Positions 17,201-25,370 of a stretch of 64,000 bases of DNA are shown piece by piece. The translations under genes and the position numbers were made by a program. The DNA lies in the IMG/VR virus record IMGVR_UViG_3300025012_000028, positions 1-64,000 of that record; one strand, given 5' to 3'. Under the pieces are notes generated by a model. The model did not search any database. It was not told the DNA's origin and saw nothing but the letters and a program-made list of their open reading frames with translations. Position 1 is the stretch's first letter. The number at the start of each line of letters is the position of its first letter. The DNA comes from a virus.

Positions 17201-17365
17201 ATGGACAAAAAACCTTGCGACAGATGTGGTTGTTATCCATGCACTACTGTCGATGAAATAAGGTGTGCTGATCACCAAAAGTGGTTGTTTGATAATCTTA
17301 AACCAGAAGATAATTATCTTCTATATCATGTAATACACCGGGAGATCAAAAATGAAACAATATAA
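17201..17365 (+). CDS. Small Cys-rich protein, 54 aa
   Basis: Begins MDKKPCDRCGCYPC, four Cys within 14 residues, plus another Cys and His later: a likely zinc knuckle. Overlaps the next gene by 14 nt. Too short for the usual ORF cut-off. Confidence 0.55.
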   Translation: MDKKPCDRCGCYPCTTVDEIRCADHQKWLFDNLKPEDNYLLYHVIHREIKNETI

Positions 17366-17543
17366 ATTTGAATTGGTGATTTGTGAAGGGAATGATGAAT
17401 TTTGGGATGCAATCCCCTTTTCTAGTAGTGGTTGTGATGAAGTTTCAAATTTTTTGAAGGATTTATTATCGGATGTTGGGTTTGTAACAGATGGTGAATA
17501 TCAAAATTGCAAACTAACTCTGAAAGAATTTAAAGGAGAATGA
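17352..17543 (+). CDS. Hypothetical protein, 63 aa
   Basis: Acidic small protein; GGGAG precedes ATG 17352. Unrecognised. Confidence 0.6.
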   Translation: MKQYKFELVICEGNDEFWDAIPFSSSGCDEVSNFLKDLLSDVGFVTDGEYQNCKLTLKEFKGE

Positions 17544-17544
17544 A

Positions 17545-18072
17545 ATGATAGTTGTGGTTAAGAACGAACAGGCACGTAGGGTTTTAGATATGTTGTCTGA
17601 TAGAAGTGATAAAAAATGTGAAGAACTGAATAACTATATCAACCAACAGATTTTGAAAGAGTTGGGGTTTGTTAAATATGATGAAGATGGTGAAACATTT
17701 TACACATACAACAACAAAAAATATTTTGGGGTAACTATTACCAATCAATATTCTTTGGAAGCGGGGATAGATGATATTATTTTAGAGGTCAAAGTTCTTT
17801 CTAAATGGTCTGAAGCAATCAAACCAGAAGAAACTGAACTCAGAAAGGCAGTCAAGCTTCTTACCAAAGAAATCAGGCACGATGAAGAACTTTATTATGC
17901 ATATCAAGCCAACATTGCTATGGCATTTGTGGATAATTTCCGCTGGTTTAATGATAAAGCCGAAGTGGATTTAGAATGTGGCAAAGTAATTACTATTTGT
18001 GAGCACCATATTCATACCATAGCTAACAACGCTGCTAAATATTTTCTCAATTTGTGGGTTAAGGAGAATTAA
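17545..18072 (+). CDS. Hypothetical protein, 175 aa
   Basis: Mostly helical, charged protein behind AAAGGAG. No motif recognised. Part of a run of small early/middle genes. Confidence 0.65.
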   Translation: MIVVVKNEQARRVLDMLSDRSDKKCEELNNYINQQILKELGFVKYDEDGETFYTYNNKKYFGVTITNQYSLEAGIDDIILEVKVLSKWSEAIKPEETELRKAVKLLTKEIRHDEELYYAYQANIAMAFVDNFRWFNDKAEVDLECGKVITICEHHIHTIANNAAKYFLNLWVKEN

Positions 18073-18073
18073 A

Positions 18074-18241
18074 ATGTGGGGAACTATATCTTGGCTTGGA
18101 CTTGCCTTAATCATATGTGGTGGTCTAGCAACTTGCAATTATAATAACAATCTAACATCACAGAAAGCGTTAGAGATGGGTTACACTCAAATACCAAATC
18201 CCGCAAATAGCAATGAGGTTATTTGGGTTAAGGGGAAATAA
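18074..18241 (+). CDS. Small membrane protein, 55 aa
   Basis: N-terminal hydrophobic stretch (WLGLALIICGGLATC) that could be a membrane anchor or a lipoprotein-like signal with Cys near 21, then a polar tail. Stop overlaps the next start (TAATG). Confidence 0.55.
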   Translation: MWGTISWLGLALIICGGLATCNYNNNLTSQKALEMGYTQIPNPANSNEVIWVKGK

Positions 18242-18480
18242 TGAAAATTATTTATGAGAAGTCGATTATAGAAAAGATGGAAGATGCTTTAATCGAAGCA
18301 AGGAGAGATGGTAAGAAAATAGAAAAGATCATTCTTTCGAAATCGGAAAGAGCAGAACTGATGCCCATCTTAAATAGTAGGTCGTGGTTTGGAACCAATA
18401 TCACTTATACAATTGGGATGCAAGATGATATGGATATTATTTGTATGTATGATAGGGTTCTTGTAGAAGGAGAGAGATAA
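18241..18480 (+). CDS. Hypothetical protein, 79 aa
   Basis: Charged helical N-terminus and hydrophobic C-terminal strand. Overlapping stops and starts (TAATG) on both sides show an operon. Unrecognised. Confidence 0.62.
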   Translation: MKIIYEKSIIEKMEDALIEARRDGKKIEKIILSKSERAELMPILNSRSWFGTNITYTIGMQDDMDIICMYDRVLVEGER

Positions 18481-18719
18481 TGGCCTTTATAACTACAATT
18501 CATTGCTATCAATGTGGTGAAACCAAAAGAGAGGTTATGGATAGTAACAATCCACATGTATGTGGACAGTGTGTATCAGAAAACAATGAAAAAGAACATC
18601 GAGTATGGGTCGCTGGTAGAGAAGGATTGACAATGGAAGAAAGAGTTAGAGATATCGAGGAATGGATGTATCACCACAAAAAGAGCAATCATACTACATT
18701 ATCAACTATTTTTGGTTAG
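18480..18719 (+). CDS. Zinc-ribbon-like protein, 79 aa
   Basis: CYQCG near 10 and CGQC near 28 form a two-CxxC zinc ribbon, followed by a charged helix. Possible nucleic-acid or protein adaptor; function unknown. Confidence 0.6.
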   Translation: MAFITTIHCYQCGETKREVMDSNNPHVCGQCVSENNEKEHRVWVAGREGLTMEERVRDIEEWMYHHKKSNHTTLSTIFG

Positions 18720-18732
18720 GGGAAGAAATAAC

Positions 18733-19041
18733 ATGCCACAATATTCATTTGGATGTTCAAGTTGCAAAAAGAAGTTTGAATTCCGCTGGTCGTTTTCCGA
18801 ATACGATCTGAAGAAAAACAATACAGATTGTCCAACGTGTGGAACAAAGCTGGAAAGATTGATTGATAAGAATCATTTTAAACTTGTGGGGTATGGTTGG
18901 TATAAACCCAATGAGTTTACACAAGGCATCGATCCTTATTCCATTTCTGATTCGGAAATAGCGAAGAATGAAGATGATACCAAACGAGCAGATGATATGA
19001 TTCAGAATATGTCTGCTAAACAAGTTGATGAAGGTGAGTAA
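18733..19041 (+). CDS. FmdB-type zinc-ribbon protein, 102 aa
   Basis: Start at ATG 18733 (MPQYSFGCSSC) with GGGGAAG ahead. CSSC (8-11) and CPTCG (~32-36) make the FmdB zinc ribbon, often a small regulatory fold. C-terminal half is charged and probably disordered. Confidence 0.68.
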   Translation: MPQYSFGCSSCKKKFEFRWSFSEYDLKKNNTDCPTCGTKLERLIDKNHFKLVGYGWYKPNEFTQGIDPYSISDSEIAKNEDDTKRADDMIQNMSAKQVDEGE

Positions 19042-19176
19042 ATGGGAACCGGTTATGGTGATAGTCCGACTTGTTATTATGATACAAGTCCATGTACAAA
19101 TTGTTGTTCATCATGTAGTCCTTCTCCACTTGAAACTTACTTAAAAGAAAATTATGAGGATGATGAAAATGATTAA
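19042..19176 (+). CDS. Very Cys-rich small protein, 44 aa
   Basis: Seven Cys including TNCCSSCS; acidic end. Ends within the start of the YqeY-like gene. Could bind zinc. Unrecognised. Confidence 0.5.
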   Translation: MGTGYGDSPTCYYDTSPCTNCCSSCSPSPLETYLKENYEDDEND

Positions 19177-19606
19177 TCAAATTAACAGAGATAGAATTGC
19201 TGCAATGAAATCTGGTGACACACTGAAAAAGAATCTACTTTCAACCTTGGAAGGAGATTGTAGAAAGGTCAATAAGATTCCTAGCAATGAGGAATGTGTA
19301 GCTATCATCAAATCTTATATCAAAATTATCAATAAGAACCTTGATTTGTTTAAAGATAAACTTCTACATAAAGAATCTTGGGTCGAAGCAGTTCAGGAGC
19401 GCACGATTCTTGAATCATATCTTCCCAAGAAGATGTCAAGGAATCAATTGAAATTGGTGGTTAAAGAATTTATTTGGGCAAGAAATACTGCCGAAATGAA
19501 AGCAATTCAGAATTATCTCAAAGAGATCTACACCGATATGTATAACGGTGGAGATGTGAAATCTATCATTGATGAAATCTCAGCAGAAGGTAAAGAAAAC
19601 TTATGA
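19169..19606 (+). CDS. GatB/YqeY-domain protein
   Basis: 145 aa from ATG 19169; GAGG lies upstream. Pattern matches YqeY: NRDRIAAMKSGDTLKKNLLS, ERTILESYLPKKMS, then the C-terminal helical region. YqeY resembles the tRNA-interacting tail of GatB amidotransferase; its phage role is unknown, possibly tRNA-related. Confidence 0.7.
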   Translation: MINQINRDRIAAMKSGDTLKKNLLSTLEGDCRKVNKIPSNEECVAIIKSYIKIINKNLDLFKDKLLHKESWVEAVQERTILESYLPKKMSRNQLKLVVKEFIWARNTAEMKAIQNYLKEIYTDMYNGGDVKSIIDEISAEGKENL

Positions 19607-19812
19607 TGTCTCTACCACAAATTAATTGCGTCTTGGTTGGTATGCTGATAATATTGATTTTGTGGTTGATGTTTTTGGTGAGAAAACAGAAGAAGTATAT
19701 TGAGAATTTAAGCAAGAACATCTTTCATTTCACAAAGTTGTCGCTCAAGAACCAGCAGGAAATAAAAGAATCAATAGAAGAAATGAGGAGTTCAAATGAA
19801 ATTGGGGATTAA
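19603..19812 (+). CDS. Single-span membrane protein, 69 aa
   Basis: Hydrophobic segment ~9-28 (CVLVGMLIILILWLMFLV) followed by a Lys/Glu coiled coil. Small bitopic membrane protein with a cytoplasmic helix; such genes can be holin or spanin-like, but no lysis gene is adjacent. Confidence 0.65.
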   Translation: MMSLPQINCVLVGMLIILILWLMFLVRKQKKYIENLSKNIFHFTKLSLKNQQEIKESIEEMRSSNEIGD

Positions 19813-20005
19813 AGATTATTCAAGAGAAGAACTGGTTAAAAGTATTGCTAAATTCATCTACAAGGAAAGTGAAATTTTCAACACTATTCACATCACAGAT
19901 CAGGCAATTAGACTTAACCTAATCGACTTGGCAGAGAGTATTGAATCTGGTAAGTGGTTGGAAGGGATGGAGGATCATTTTGAAAATGAACAGTTATTTA
20001 ATTGA
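19796..20005 (+). CDS. Hypothetical protein, 69 aa
   Basis: Helical acidic protein overlapping both neighbours. GAGGAG precedes its ATG. Unrecognised. Confidence 0.6.
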   Translation: MKLGIKDYSREELVKSIAKFIYKESEIFNTIHITDQAIRLNLIDLAESIESGKWLEGMEDHFENEQLFN

Positions 20006-20255
20006 TTTAGTGGAGAAGATTAATTATGATTTATTCGACCAGAAGGAATCCCTAGTCACGAATAGGGGTGTGGTATGTGAACTAAATTCTATTGGATATG
20101 ATACTTGCATCAAATTCCTTGGTGTGGTTATCTGGGACAGCGAAGAAGATGAACGGGAATGTGGTGAAGAAGATCAGTATACCGAAACGATTGATGAATT
20201 TGTGAGACGCAGGATCAATGAACTGGTGGAAGACTTGCAAGGGATTGAACTTTAG
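19986..20255 (+). CDS. Hypothetical protein, 89 aa
   Basis: Start placed at ATG 19986, where the frame becomes free of overlap. Very acidic C-terminal half. Unrecognised. Confidence 0.58.
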   Translation: MNSYLIDLVEKINYDLFDQKESLVTNRGVVCELNSIGYDTCIKFLGVVIWDSEEDERECGEEDQYTETIDEFVRRRINELVEDLQGIEL

Positions 20256-20263
20256 GAACTGAA

Positions 20264-20758
20264 ATGATTGTTTTAATTGATCCAGTTATTGATTATACTG
20301 TAAGAGCATTGTGTTTACAACCCTATCCATTACACCCAAATGGTTGTCCGAATGTTGGACATTGTGATAGATGTCCACCCACTGCCCCCCTATACGACGA
20401 ATATTTTGATCTGTCTTATCCCACATATGCCGTGATAAATGAATTTGATTTTAAATCTCATGTAGAGAAAATGAAATTGAAACATCCTACATGGAGTGAA
20501 CGACAGTTGAAATGTGTTCTCTATTGGCAAGGATCGGCCAGAAAACAACTAAACAAAGAAGTTGAGAAGTGGTTGAAATACCCAATGTGTGGTGGGTTTG
20601 AAAGTACCAAATGTCCAGAAGGTATGGGTGTAGACGTTACTGAAACACTAAAACGGGTGGGCATCGAATTGGAATGGCCTGTCGAAAGAATAGCAAGGCA
20701 GGTTGTTTTTCTTGGAGTGCCGTTATCCAACAACAAAATAATGAAAGATTTCTTTTGA
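20264..20758 (+). CDS. Cys-rich hypothetical protein, 164 aa
   Basis: Several Cys, including PNGCPNVGHCDRCPP near 26-40, suggest a metal site. The rest is helical and basic. No family recognised. Confidence 0.65.
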   Translation: MIVLIDPVIDYTVRALCLQPYPLHPNGCPNVGHCDRCPPTAPLYDEYFDLSYPTYAVINEFDFKSHVEKMKLKHPTWSERQLKCVLYWQGSARKQLNKEVEKWLKYPMCGGFESTKCPEGMGVDVTETLKRVGIELEWPVERIARQVVFLGVPLSNNKIMKDFF

Positions 20759-20765
20759 GGGGAAA

Positions 20766-21269
20766 ATGAGAATTGAAGTAACCAAACTAACAGATGTTTC
20801 GCTGATGCAAAAGGCATGTGAATTTACCATAAACCAAAAATCAAAAATGTCATTATTGAAAATATATCAATGTGAACATTCACCAATGAGAACTCAACTT
20901 TTTTGGGTTGAAATGTACGATATACCCACATTTATATCAGTTCATTTTAGAACACATTCTATTGGTGTTACTCATTACGTCAAATCAAACCGAGAAGATA
21001 GACCGGGGTTTACTGGTGATGAAGGGAGAATGCAACCAGTAAACCACGCAATGTTAATAAATGCACAAGAATTGATTAATATTGCCAGAAAACGCTTATG
21101 TTCTAAGGCTCATAAGTTAACTCAAGATGTAATGTGGGAGATGTGTAGACAGGTAGGAACTGTAGACGAAGAACTTCTTCCTTATCTTGTGCCAGAATGC
21201 GAATACCGGAATGGTTGTCATGAACTGAAACCTTGTGGTAGATACGAATTAGAAAAAGGAAATTGGTAA
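20766..21269 (+). CDS. ThyX-like (FAD-dependent thymidylate synthase superfamily) protein
   Basis: 167 aa, shorter than ThyX (~220). HFRTHSIGVTHYVKSNRED resembles the ThyX FAD/dUMP signature, and the later ARKRLCSKA...CEY region matches the ThyX C-terminal helix and Cys pattern. Thymidylate supply would fit with the nearby ribonucleotide reductase. The classic RHRxxS is degenerate, so it may be a relative without thymidylate synthase activity. Confidence 0.42.
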   Translation: MRIEVTKLTDVSLMQKACEFTINQKSKMSLLKIYQCEHSPMRTQLFWVEMYDIPTFISVHFRTHSIGVTHYVKSNREDRPGFTGDEGRMQPVNHAMLINAQELINIARKRLCSKAHKLTQDVMWEMCRQVGTVDEELLPYLVPECEYRNGCHELKPCGRYELEKGNW

Positions 21270-21270
21270 A

Positions 21271-21453
21271 ATGAAAACTAATATCTACGATAAAGTTGAT
21301 CTATGGCACACCGGAGCATCATTAATGTCTCTTCATGATTATCTGGGTATGACTTGGGAAGAGTATGCGGTATGGGTTCAGACTGCAATCATTCCAGATA
21401 GATTGAAAGATACCTATTATGATGAACAGCTTGTGGTCGTTATGGAGAACTAA
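21271..21453 (+). CDS. Hypothetical protein, 60 aa
   Basis: Small protein; sequence resembles a short regulatory or DUF protein (MTWEEYAVWVQT). Unrecognised. Confidence 0.58.
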   Translation: MKTNIYDKVDLWHTGASLMSLHDYLGMTWEEYAVWVQTAIIPDRLKDTYYDEQLVVVMEN

Positions 21454-21666
21454 ATGAAAGATGTATATATTGTAATGAGAATAGATAAACATTTAACTGT
21501 TGATGTAATGGGAATGGAACACACCATTCCCTTAATTTTCACAAAAGGAATGATTGGCGCTATTCCGGTATTCGAAACCGCCGAAGATGCCGAAGAATTT
21601 GCAGATGGAAGATTTAGTATTATGGGAGCAACCATTGGAACAAATGAAAAAGATTCTGGTAATTGA
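21454..21666 (+). CDS. Hypothetical protein, 70 aa
   Basis: Starts directly at the previous stop. Beta-rich with an acidic helix. Its 3' end overlaps the glycosyltransferase-like gene by 23 nt. Confidence 0.58.
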   Translation: MKDVYIVMRIDKHLTVDVMGMEHTIPLIFTKGMIGAIPVFETAEDAEEFADGRFSIMGATIGTNEKDSGN

Positions 21667-22594
21667 TTCTCACAAATCTTCCGACGATTCAGATCAGCAG
21701 AATCTCCATTGGTTAAACGGTAAGATTATTTCAGATCATCTCAACGCAAAGTACATTTGGTCCTACCCACGAATGAACGATGTGATTGATAATGATCTGT
21801 CTATAATCATCTTCAACCATGCATCCAATTACTCTCAAGAATCGGATGGGTGGTTGACCAAGAACCCCACCGCAAAACTCTTCTATGTTTGTAATGATTA
21901 CAATCTGGGAGAACCAATTACACTTTGGCGCTATGCTAAAGACAATGATAAACAATATCACATAATTGTCAATCACTATTCTACCAAAAGCAAAATCACC
22001 AAGAAGTATGTTGGCGATTGGAACGTGGTCAATCTAAACTCATTGATCATCGATCCCAAAGTTTACACTAAGGAGAATGAGTTCTTTGAAGGAGATTTAT
22101 ACAAGTTCGAGTTTGTTTATTATGGGACGTTCAGGAAAGATAGGATAAACGGCTTCAAAAAATATTTAAAGGGGGAGGTAATCTTATCGACACACTCAAC
22201 TAATATAAGAGACTTCAAGAAGTTAGGGTGTAAGTTCTTCTGTAGAGATAGAATTGACTGGAGTGATGGAGTTGGTCTTTTTGAATATAAATATTCTCTT
22301 TGTATAGAGGATGATACGACCTATACTAATTACTCTCACTTACCCAATCGATTCTATGAAGCACTGAACTATGATGTAATTCCGGTGTTCGACAAACAGA
22401 GCAAGAACAATGTAGAACTAGCTGGATATAAAATTCCAGACTATTTGTTTGTTGATTCATATGAAGAATTGGTGGCACTGAAAGATTTGGCATTTGATTA
22501 TTCTTTGATGGAAGAGTGGAAAGAACAAGCAATGAAAGAAAAACAGGAAACTCTCAATCAAATAGAAAATATAGTTTTGAGAGATTATAAATAG
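21644..22594 (+). CDS. GT-B glycosyltransferase, beta-glucosyltransferase-like
   Basis: 316 aa from ATG 21644 (MKKILVIDSH). Two Rossmann-like halves: the second has VYYGTFRKDR (T4 beta-GT has an equivalent GGSFRSGQR), then LPNRFYEALNYDVIPVFD, like the donor-binding RVWETMASDAVMLID of T4 beta-GT. T4 uses this fold to glucosylate hydroxymethyl-cytosine; here the target may be modified DNA, but a protein or glycan acceptor is possible. GGAAC lies ahead of the ATG. Confidence 0.6.
   Translation: MKKILVIDSHKSSDDSDQQNLHWLNGKIISDHLNAKYIWSYPRMNDVIDNDLSIIIFNHASNYSQESDGWLTKNPTAKLFYVCNDYNLGEPITLWRYAKDNDKQYHIIVNHYSTKSKITKKYVGDWNVVNLNSLIIDPKVYTKENEFFEGDLYKFEFVYYGTFRKDRINGFKKYLKGEVILSTHSTNIRDFKKLGCKFFCRDRIDWSDGVGLFEYKYSLCIEDDTTYTNYSHLPNRFYEALNYDVIPVFDKQSKNNVELAGYKIPDYLFVDSYEELVALKDLAFDYSLMEEWKEQAMKEKQETLNQIENIVLRDYK
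22586..22593 (+). promoter_or_regulatory. Possible late promoter TATAAATA
   Basis: Matches the late -10 but lies in the last codons of the glycosyltransferase gene and 49 nt before the reductase gene; a chance AT-rich match is possible. Confidence 0.35.
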
Positions 22595-22641
22595 ACTTAC
22601 CCGAAAATGAATCCAATAAGTAAAAATGGAGTTGACAATCT

Positions 22642-24552
22642 ATGTTACAGAGGAAAATTGAACATCTTTATTCACAATTTATTGCAAAACGAACTTATAC
22701 CCGCTGGTTGGATGATCAAAAAAGAAGAGAATCTTGGGAAGATTCTGTGCAGAGATATGGGGATTACTTTGAACCTAGAGTTCCCGAATCTCTATTGAAT
22801 ACTTTTATCAATGCTATCGAATTGAAGAAAACAAAACAAGTCATGGGAAGTATGAGAGCATTATGGAGTGCAGGTAAGGCGTTGGAAGAAAACGACTTTG
22901 CAGCATTTAATTGTGCATTCATCACATTCGATGAACGTGCGAAGTTTGGGGAAATGCTTTACATTCTAATGCATGGTGCAGGAATGGGGTTTTCCGTTGA
23001 ACGTCAATTTGTTGTCAAACTTCCCGATGTTCCAAACGAGTTAATACTGACAGATTTAGTTCATGTGATTGCCGATTCTAAGTTGGGGTGGAAATTAGCG
23101 TTTGATCATTGCATCGATTCGTTATATTCTGGCATCATTCCTAAATTTGATTTTTCTAAACTTCGTCCTAAAGGTGCGAGACTCAAAACTTTCGGTGGTC
23201 GATCATCTGGTCCCGAACCATTAAAAGCACTTTTTGCTTTCACTATAAAAGTTTTCTTGGCAGCAAAGGGCAGAAAACTAAACTCCTTGGAAGTTCATGA
23301 TATCGCAACTAAAACAGCGGAATGTGTTGTTGTTGGTGGGGTTAGACGTTCTGCCTGTGTTTCTTTTTCCAATCTTTCTGATCAGCGTTTACGCCATGCA
23401 AAAGATGGTCAATTCTGGATTGAAAACAGCCAACGCCATTTAGCAAACAACTCAGTCGCGTATACCGAGAAACCCGATTCTGCTATCTTCCTTGACGAAT
23501 GGATTAGCCTTGTGCGTTCTGGTGCGGGGGAGCGTGGGATTTTCAATGTTGTTACTGCAAGGGAAAAGGCAGATAGGTTTGGAAGAAAATCTGGTGATGT
23601 GAGAGCAAATCCTTGTGTAGAAGCTCTTTTAATGGATCGTGAAGTGTGTAACCTTACTGAAGTTGTGGTTAGGCCGGAAGATACTATAGAATCTCTTAAA
23701 ATCAAAATAGAAGCAGCAGTTCTTTTGGGCATCATTCAATCGACATGCACTAATTTCCTAAATGTTAGTCCTAAATGGAAAGAAAACGCAGAAGAAGAGA
23801 GGTTGCTTGGTGTTTCGTTGACTGGTCTGTGTGATTGTCCGTTGTTCAAGAAGGTAAATGAGAAAACTGGTAAGCTTCTCCGTGAACTTAAAGCGTATGC
23901 ACATGAACGTGCTAACTTTTTTGCCGACACGTTTGGCATTTCCAGACCTAAGCAAGTCACATTAACCAAACCATCCGGCACAGTTTCACAATTAGTAAAC
24001 TCTTCGTCTGGAATTCATGCGCGTCACGCTGATTGGTACATTCGTAGGGTTCGCGTCACAGCAAAAGATCCAATCGCATATCTTCTTCTAAGTAAGAATG
24101 TTCCATGTAATCCAGAGGTTGGGCAAACATGGGAGGATTACAACACTTTAGTATTTGATTTTCCTATGAAATCCCCAAGAGGTTCATTGACACGCAATGA
24201 TATGACCGCAATGGATCAGCTTGAATATTGGAAAATGTTCAATGATAATTGGTGTGATGGCAATCCTTCATGTACAATTTCAGTTAAGGAAGATGAATGG
24301 GTTGAGGTTGGAGCATGGGTATATAAGAATTGGGATTCTGTTTGTGGGCTTAGTTTTCTCCCGTATGAAGGTTCAAATAATCCATTAGATCCCTACACAT
24401 CCATAACAAAAGAAGAATATTATGAAGCCTGTAAAATTTGGAAAGATATTGATATAGATTTTGATTTGGAACTCAACCAATTCGAAATTGATGATAATAC
24501 CACCGGAAGTCAAGAACTAGCATGTAGTGGTGGAAATTGTGAGTTAAAATAA
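22642..24552 (+). CDS. nrdJ: Class II (adenosylcobalamin-dependent) ribonucleotide reductase
   Basis: 636 aa single-subunit reductase, like the Lactobacillus triphosphate enzyme. N-terminal RRESWEDSVQRYGDYF, the GGVRRSAC active-site cysteine (~239), NPCVE (~323-327) and C-terminal LSFLP are in family order; the tail CSGGNC carries the redox cysteine pair. It converts ribonucleotides to deoxy forms without oxygen and needs host B12. No NrdB or NrdG is in the window. Upstream TTGACA at 22632 is inside a weak promoter-like stretch. Confidence 0.92.
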   Translation: MLQRKIEHLYSQFIAKRTYTRWLDDQKRRESWEDSVQRYGDYFEPRVPESLLNTFINAIELKKTKQVMGSMRALWSAGKALEENDFAAFNCAFITFDERAKFGEMLYILMHGAGMGFSVERQFVVKLPDVPNELILTDLVHVIADSKLGWKLAFDHCIDSLYSGIIPKFDFSKLRPKGARLKTFGGRSSGPEPLKALFAFTIKVFLAAKGRKLNSLEVHDIATKTAECVVVGGVRRSACVSFSNLSDQRLRHAKDGQFWIENSQRHLANNSVAYTEKPDSAIFLDEWISLVRSGAGERGIFNVVTAREKADRFGRKSGDVRANPCVEALLMDREVCNLTEVVVRPEDTIESLKIKIEAAVLLGIIQSTCTNFLNVSPKWKENAEEERLLGVSLTGLCDCPLFKKVNEKTGKLLRELKAYAHERANFFADTFGISRPKQVTLTKPSGTVSQLVNSSSGIHARHADWYIRRVRVTAKDPIAYLLLSKNVPCNPEVGQTWEDYNTLVFDFPMKSPRGSLTRNDMTAMDQLEYWKMFNDNWCDGNPSCTISVKEDEWVEVGAWVYKNWDSVCGLSFLPYEGSNNPLDPYTSITKEEYYEACKIWKDIDIDFDLELNQFEIDDNTTGSQELACSGGNCELK

Positions 24553-24570
24553 ATATTAAAGAAAATTAAA

Positions 24571-24599
24571 TTGACAATTAGAAAATGCTGCGTTATATT
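24571..24599 (+). promoter_or_regulatory. Early sigma70-type promoter
   Basis: TTGACA, 17 nt, TATATT. It overlaps the hairpin at 24583-24618, so transcription start and upstream termination are combined. Confidence 0.7.
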
Positions 24600-24618
24600 G
24601 AACTGTAACACAGCATTT
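24583..24618 (+). terminator. Stem-loop (AAATGCTG/CAGCATTT) straddling promoter
   Basis: 8-bp inverted repeat around the -10, followed by CTATTTTT. Probable terminator for the reductase transcript. Confidence 0.6.
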
Positions 24619-24641
24619 CTATTTTTGGGAGATGAGATAAC

Positions 24642-24884
24642 TTGTTGAAATTAAACGATTTGTATAATAGTCCACTTAGATATGTATCTGATGATGGACG
24701 GATTTTTGGACAATTTTACAACTCATACGATAAGAAATATCACCTTTCGGAATACGTACCTTACCGGAAGCTTCCTGAAATATATCTATGTGGCAAGAAA
24801 GGAAATTTCAGTGGAAGTAGGGAGGACTACGAAGGACAGAAACGGTGCAAGGATTGTTTTGATGTCATCTTAAATTTAAGTTGA
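24642..24884 (+). CDS. Hypothetical protein, 80 aa
   Basis: TTG start behind GGGAGATGAG. Tyr-rich, with a C-terminal CGKKG...CKDC pattern suggesting a zinc site. Unrecognised. Confidence 0.55.
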   Translation: MLKLNDLYNSPLRYVSDDGRIFGQFYNSYDKKYHLSEYVPYRKLPEIYLCGKKGNFSGSREDYEGQKRCKDCFDVILNLS

Positions 24885-24909
24885 CAAATTACGACCATCG
24901 TGGTATGAT
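24881..24909 (+). promoter_or_regulatory. Early sigma70-type promoter
   Basis: TTGACA, 17-nt spacer ending CGTGG, TATGAT; overlaps the end of the preceding gene. Confidence 0.75.
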
Positions 24910-24949
24910 TTAGCCGTGGTGGACATTTATTTTTTCGTGGAGAAGTGAA

Positions 24950-25348
24950 ATGAACAACTTCGAGATTGCTCTGAAGATGTTGCGGGAAGGTAAAGATTAT
25001 TTCGAGTGCATCGATCTTCTCACAGAAGAAGCTGCTACTGTAGCTAGGGATGGTGGATATCAATTCATGATATACCCAGAACCACTAGGCAATCCATCAT
25101 TCCATGTGCGATATAAAGATGAGTGGGAAGTGGTATTGGAAATGACATCTTTCAAAATTTTAGAAAGTAAGTTCGGACCTTACAGAAAGGGTCAAGTTTT
25201 GCCTTCAAAAATTCGAAAGAAAATATATTCGGTTTTATCTGAAAAGAATGCTGTAAACATTTTAGTGTGGCAGTATATGATACACACTTGGAATCTCAAT
25301 AATCCAAAATATCAAGTAGATATCAACACCAAATTGGTACAACCTTAA
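24950..25348 (+). CDS. Hypothetical protein, 132 aa
   Basis: Soluble alpha/beta protein, first gene after the 24881 promoter, followed 22 nt later by the von Willebrand A gene. No motif recognised. Confidence 0.65.
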   Translation: MNNFEIALKMLREGKDYFECIDLLTEEAATVARDGGYQFMIYPEPLGNPSFHVRYKDEWEVVLEMTSFKILESKFGPYRKGQVLPSKIRKKIYSVLSEKNAVNILVWQYMIHTWNLNNPKYQVDINTKLVQP

Positions 25349-25370
25349 TTGAAATGGAGGGAACAAACGA

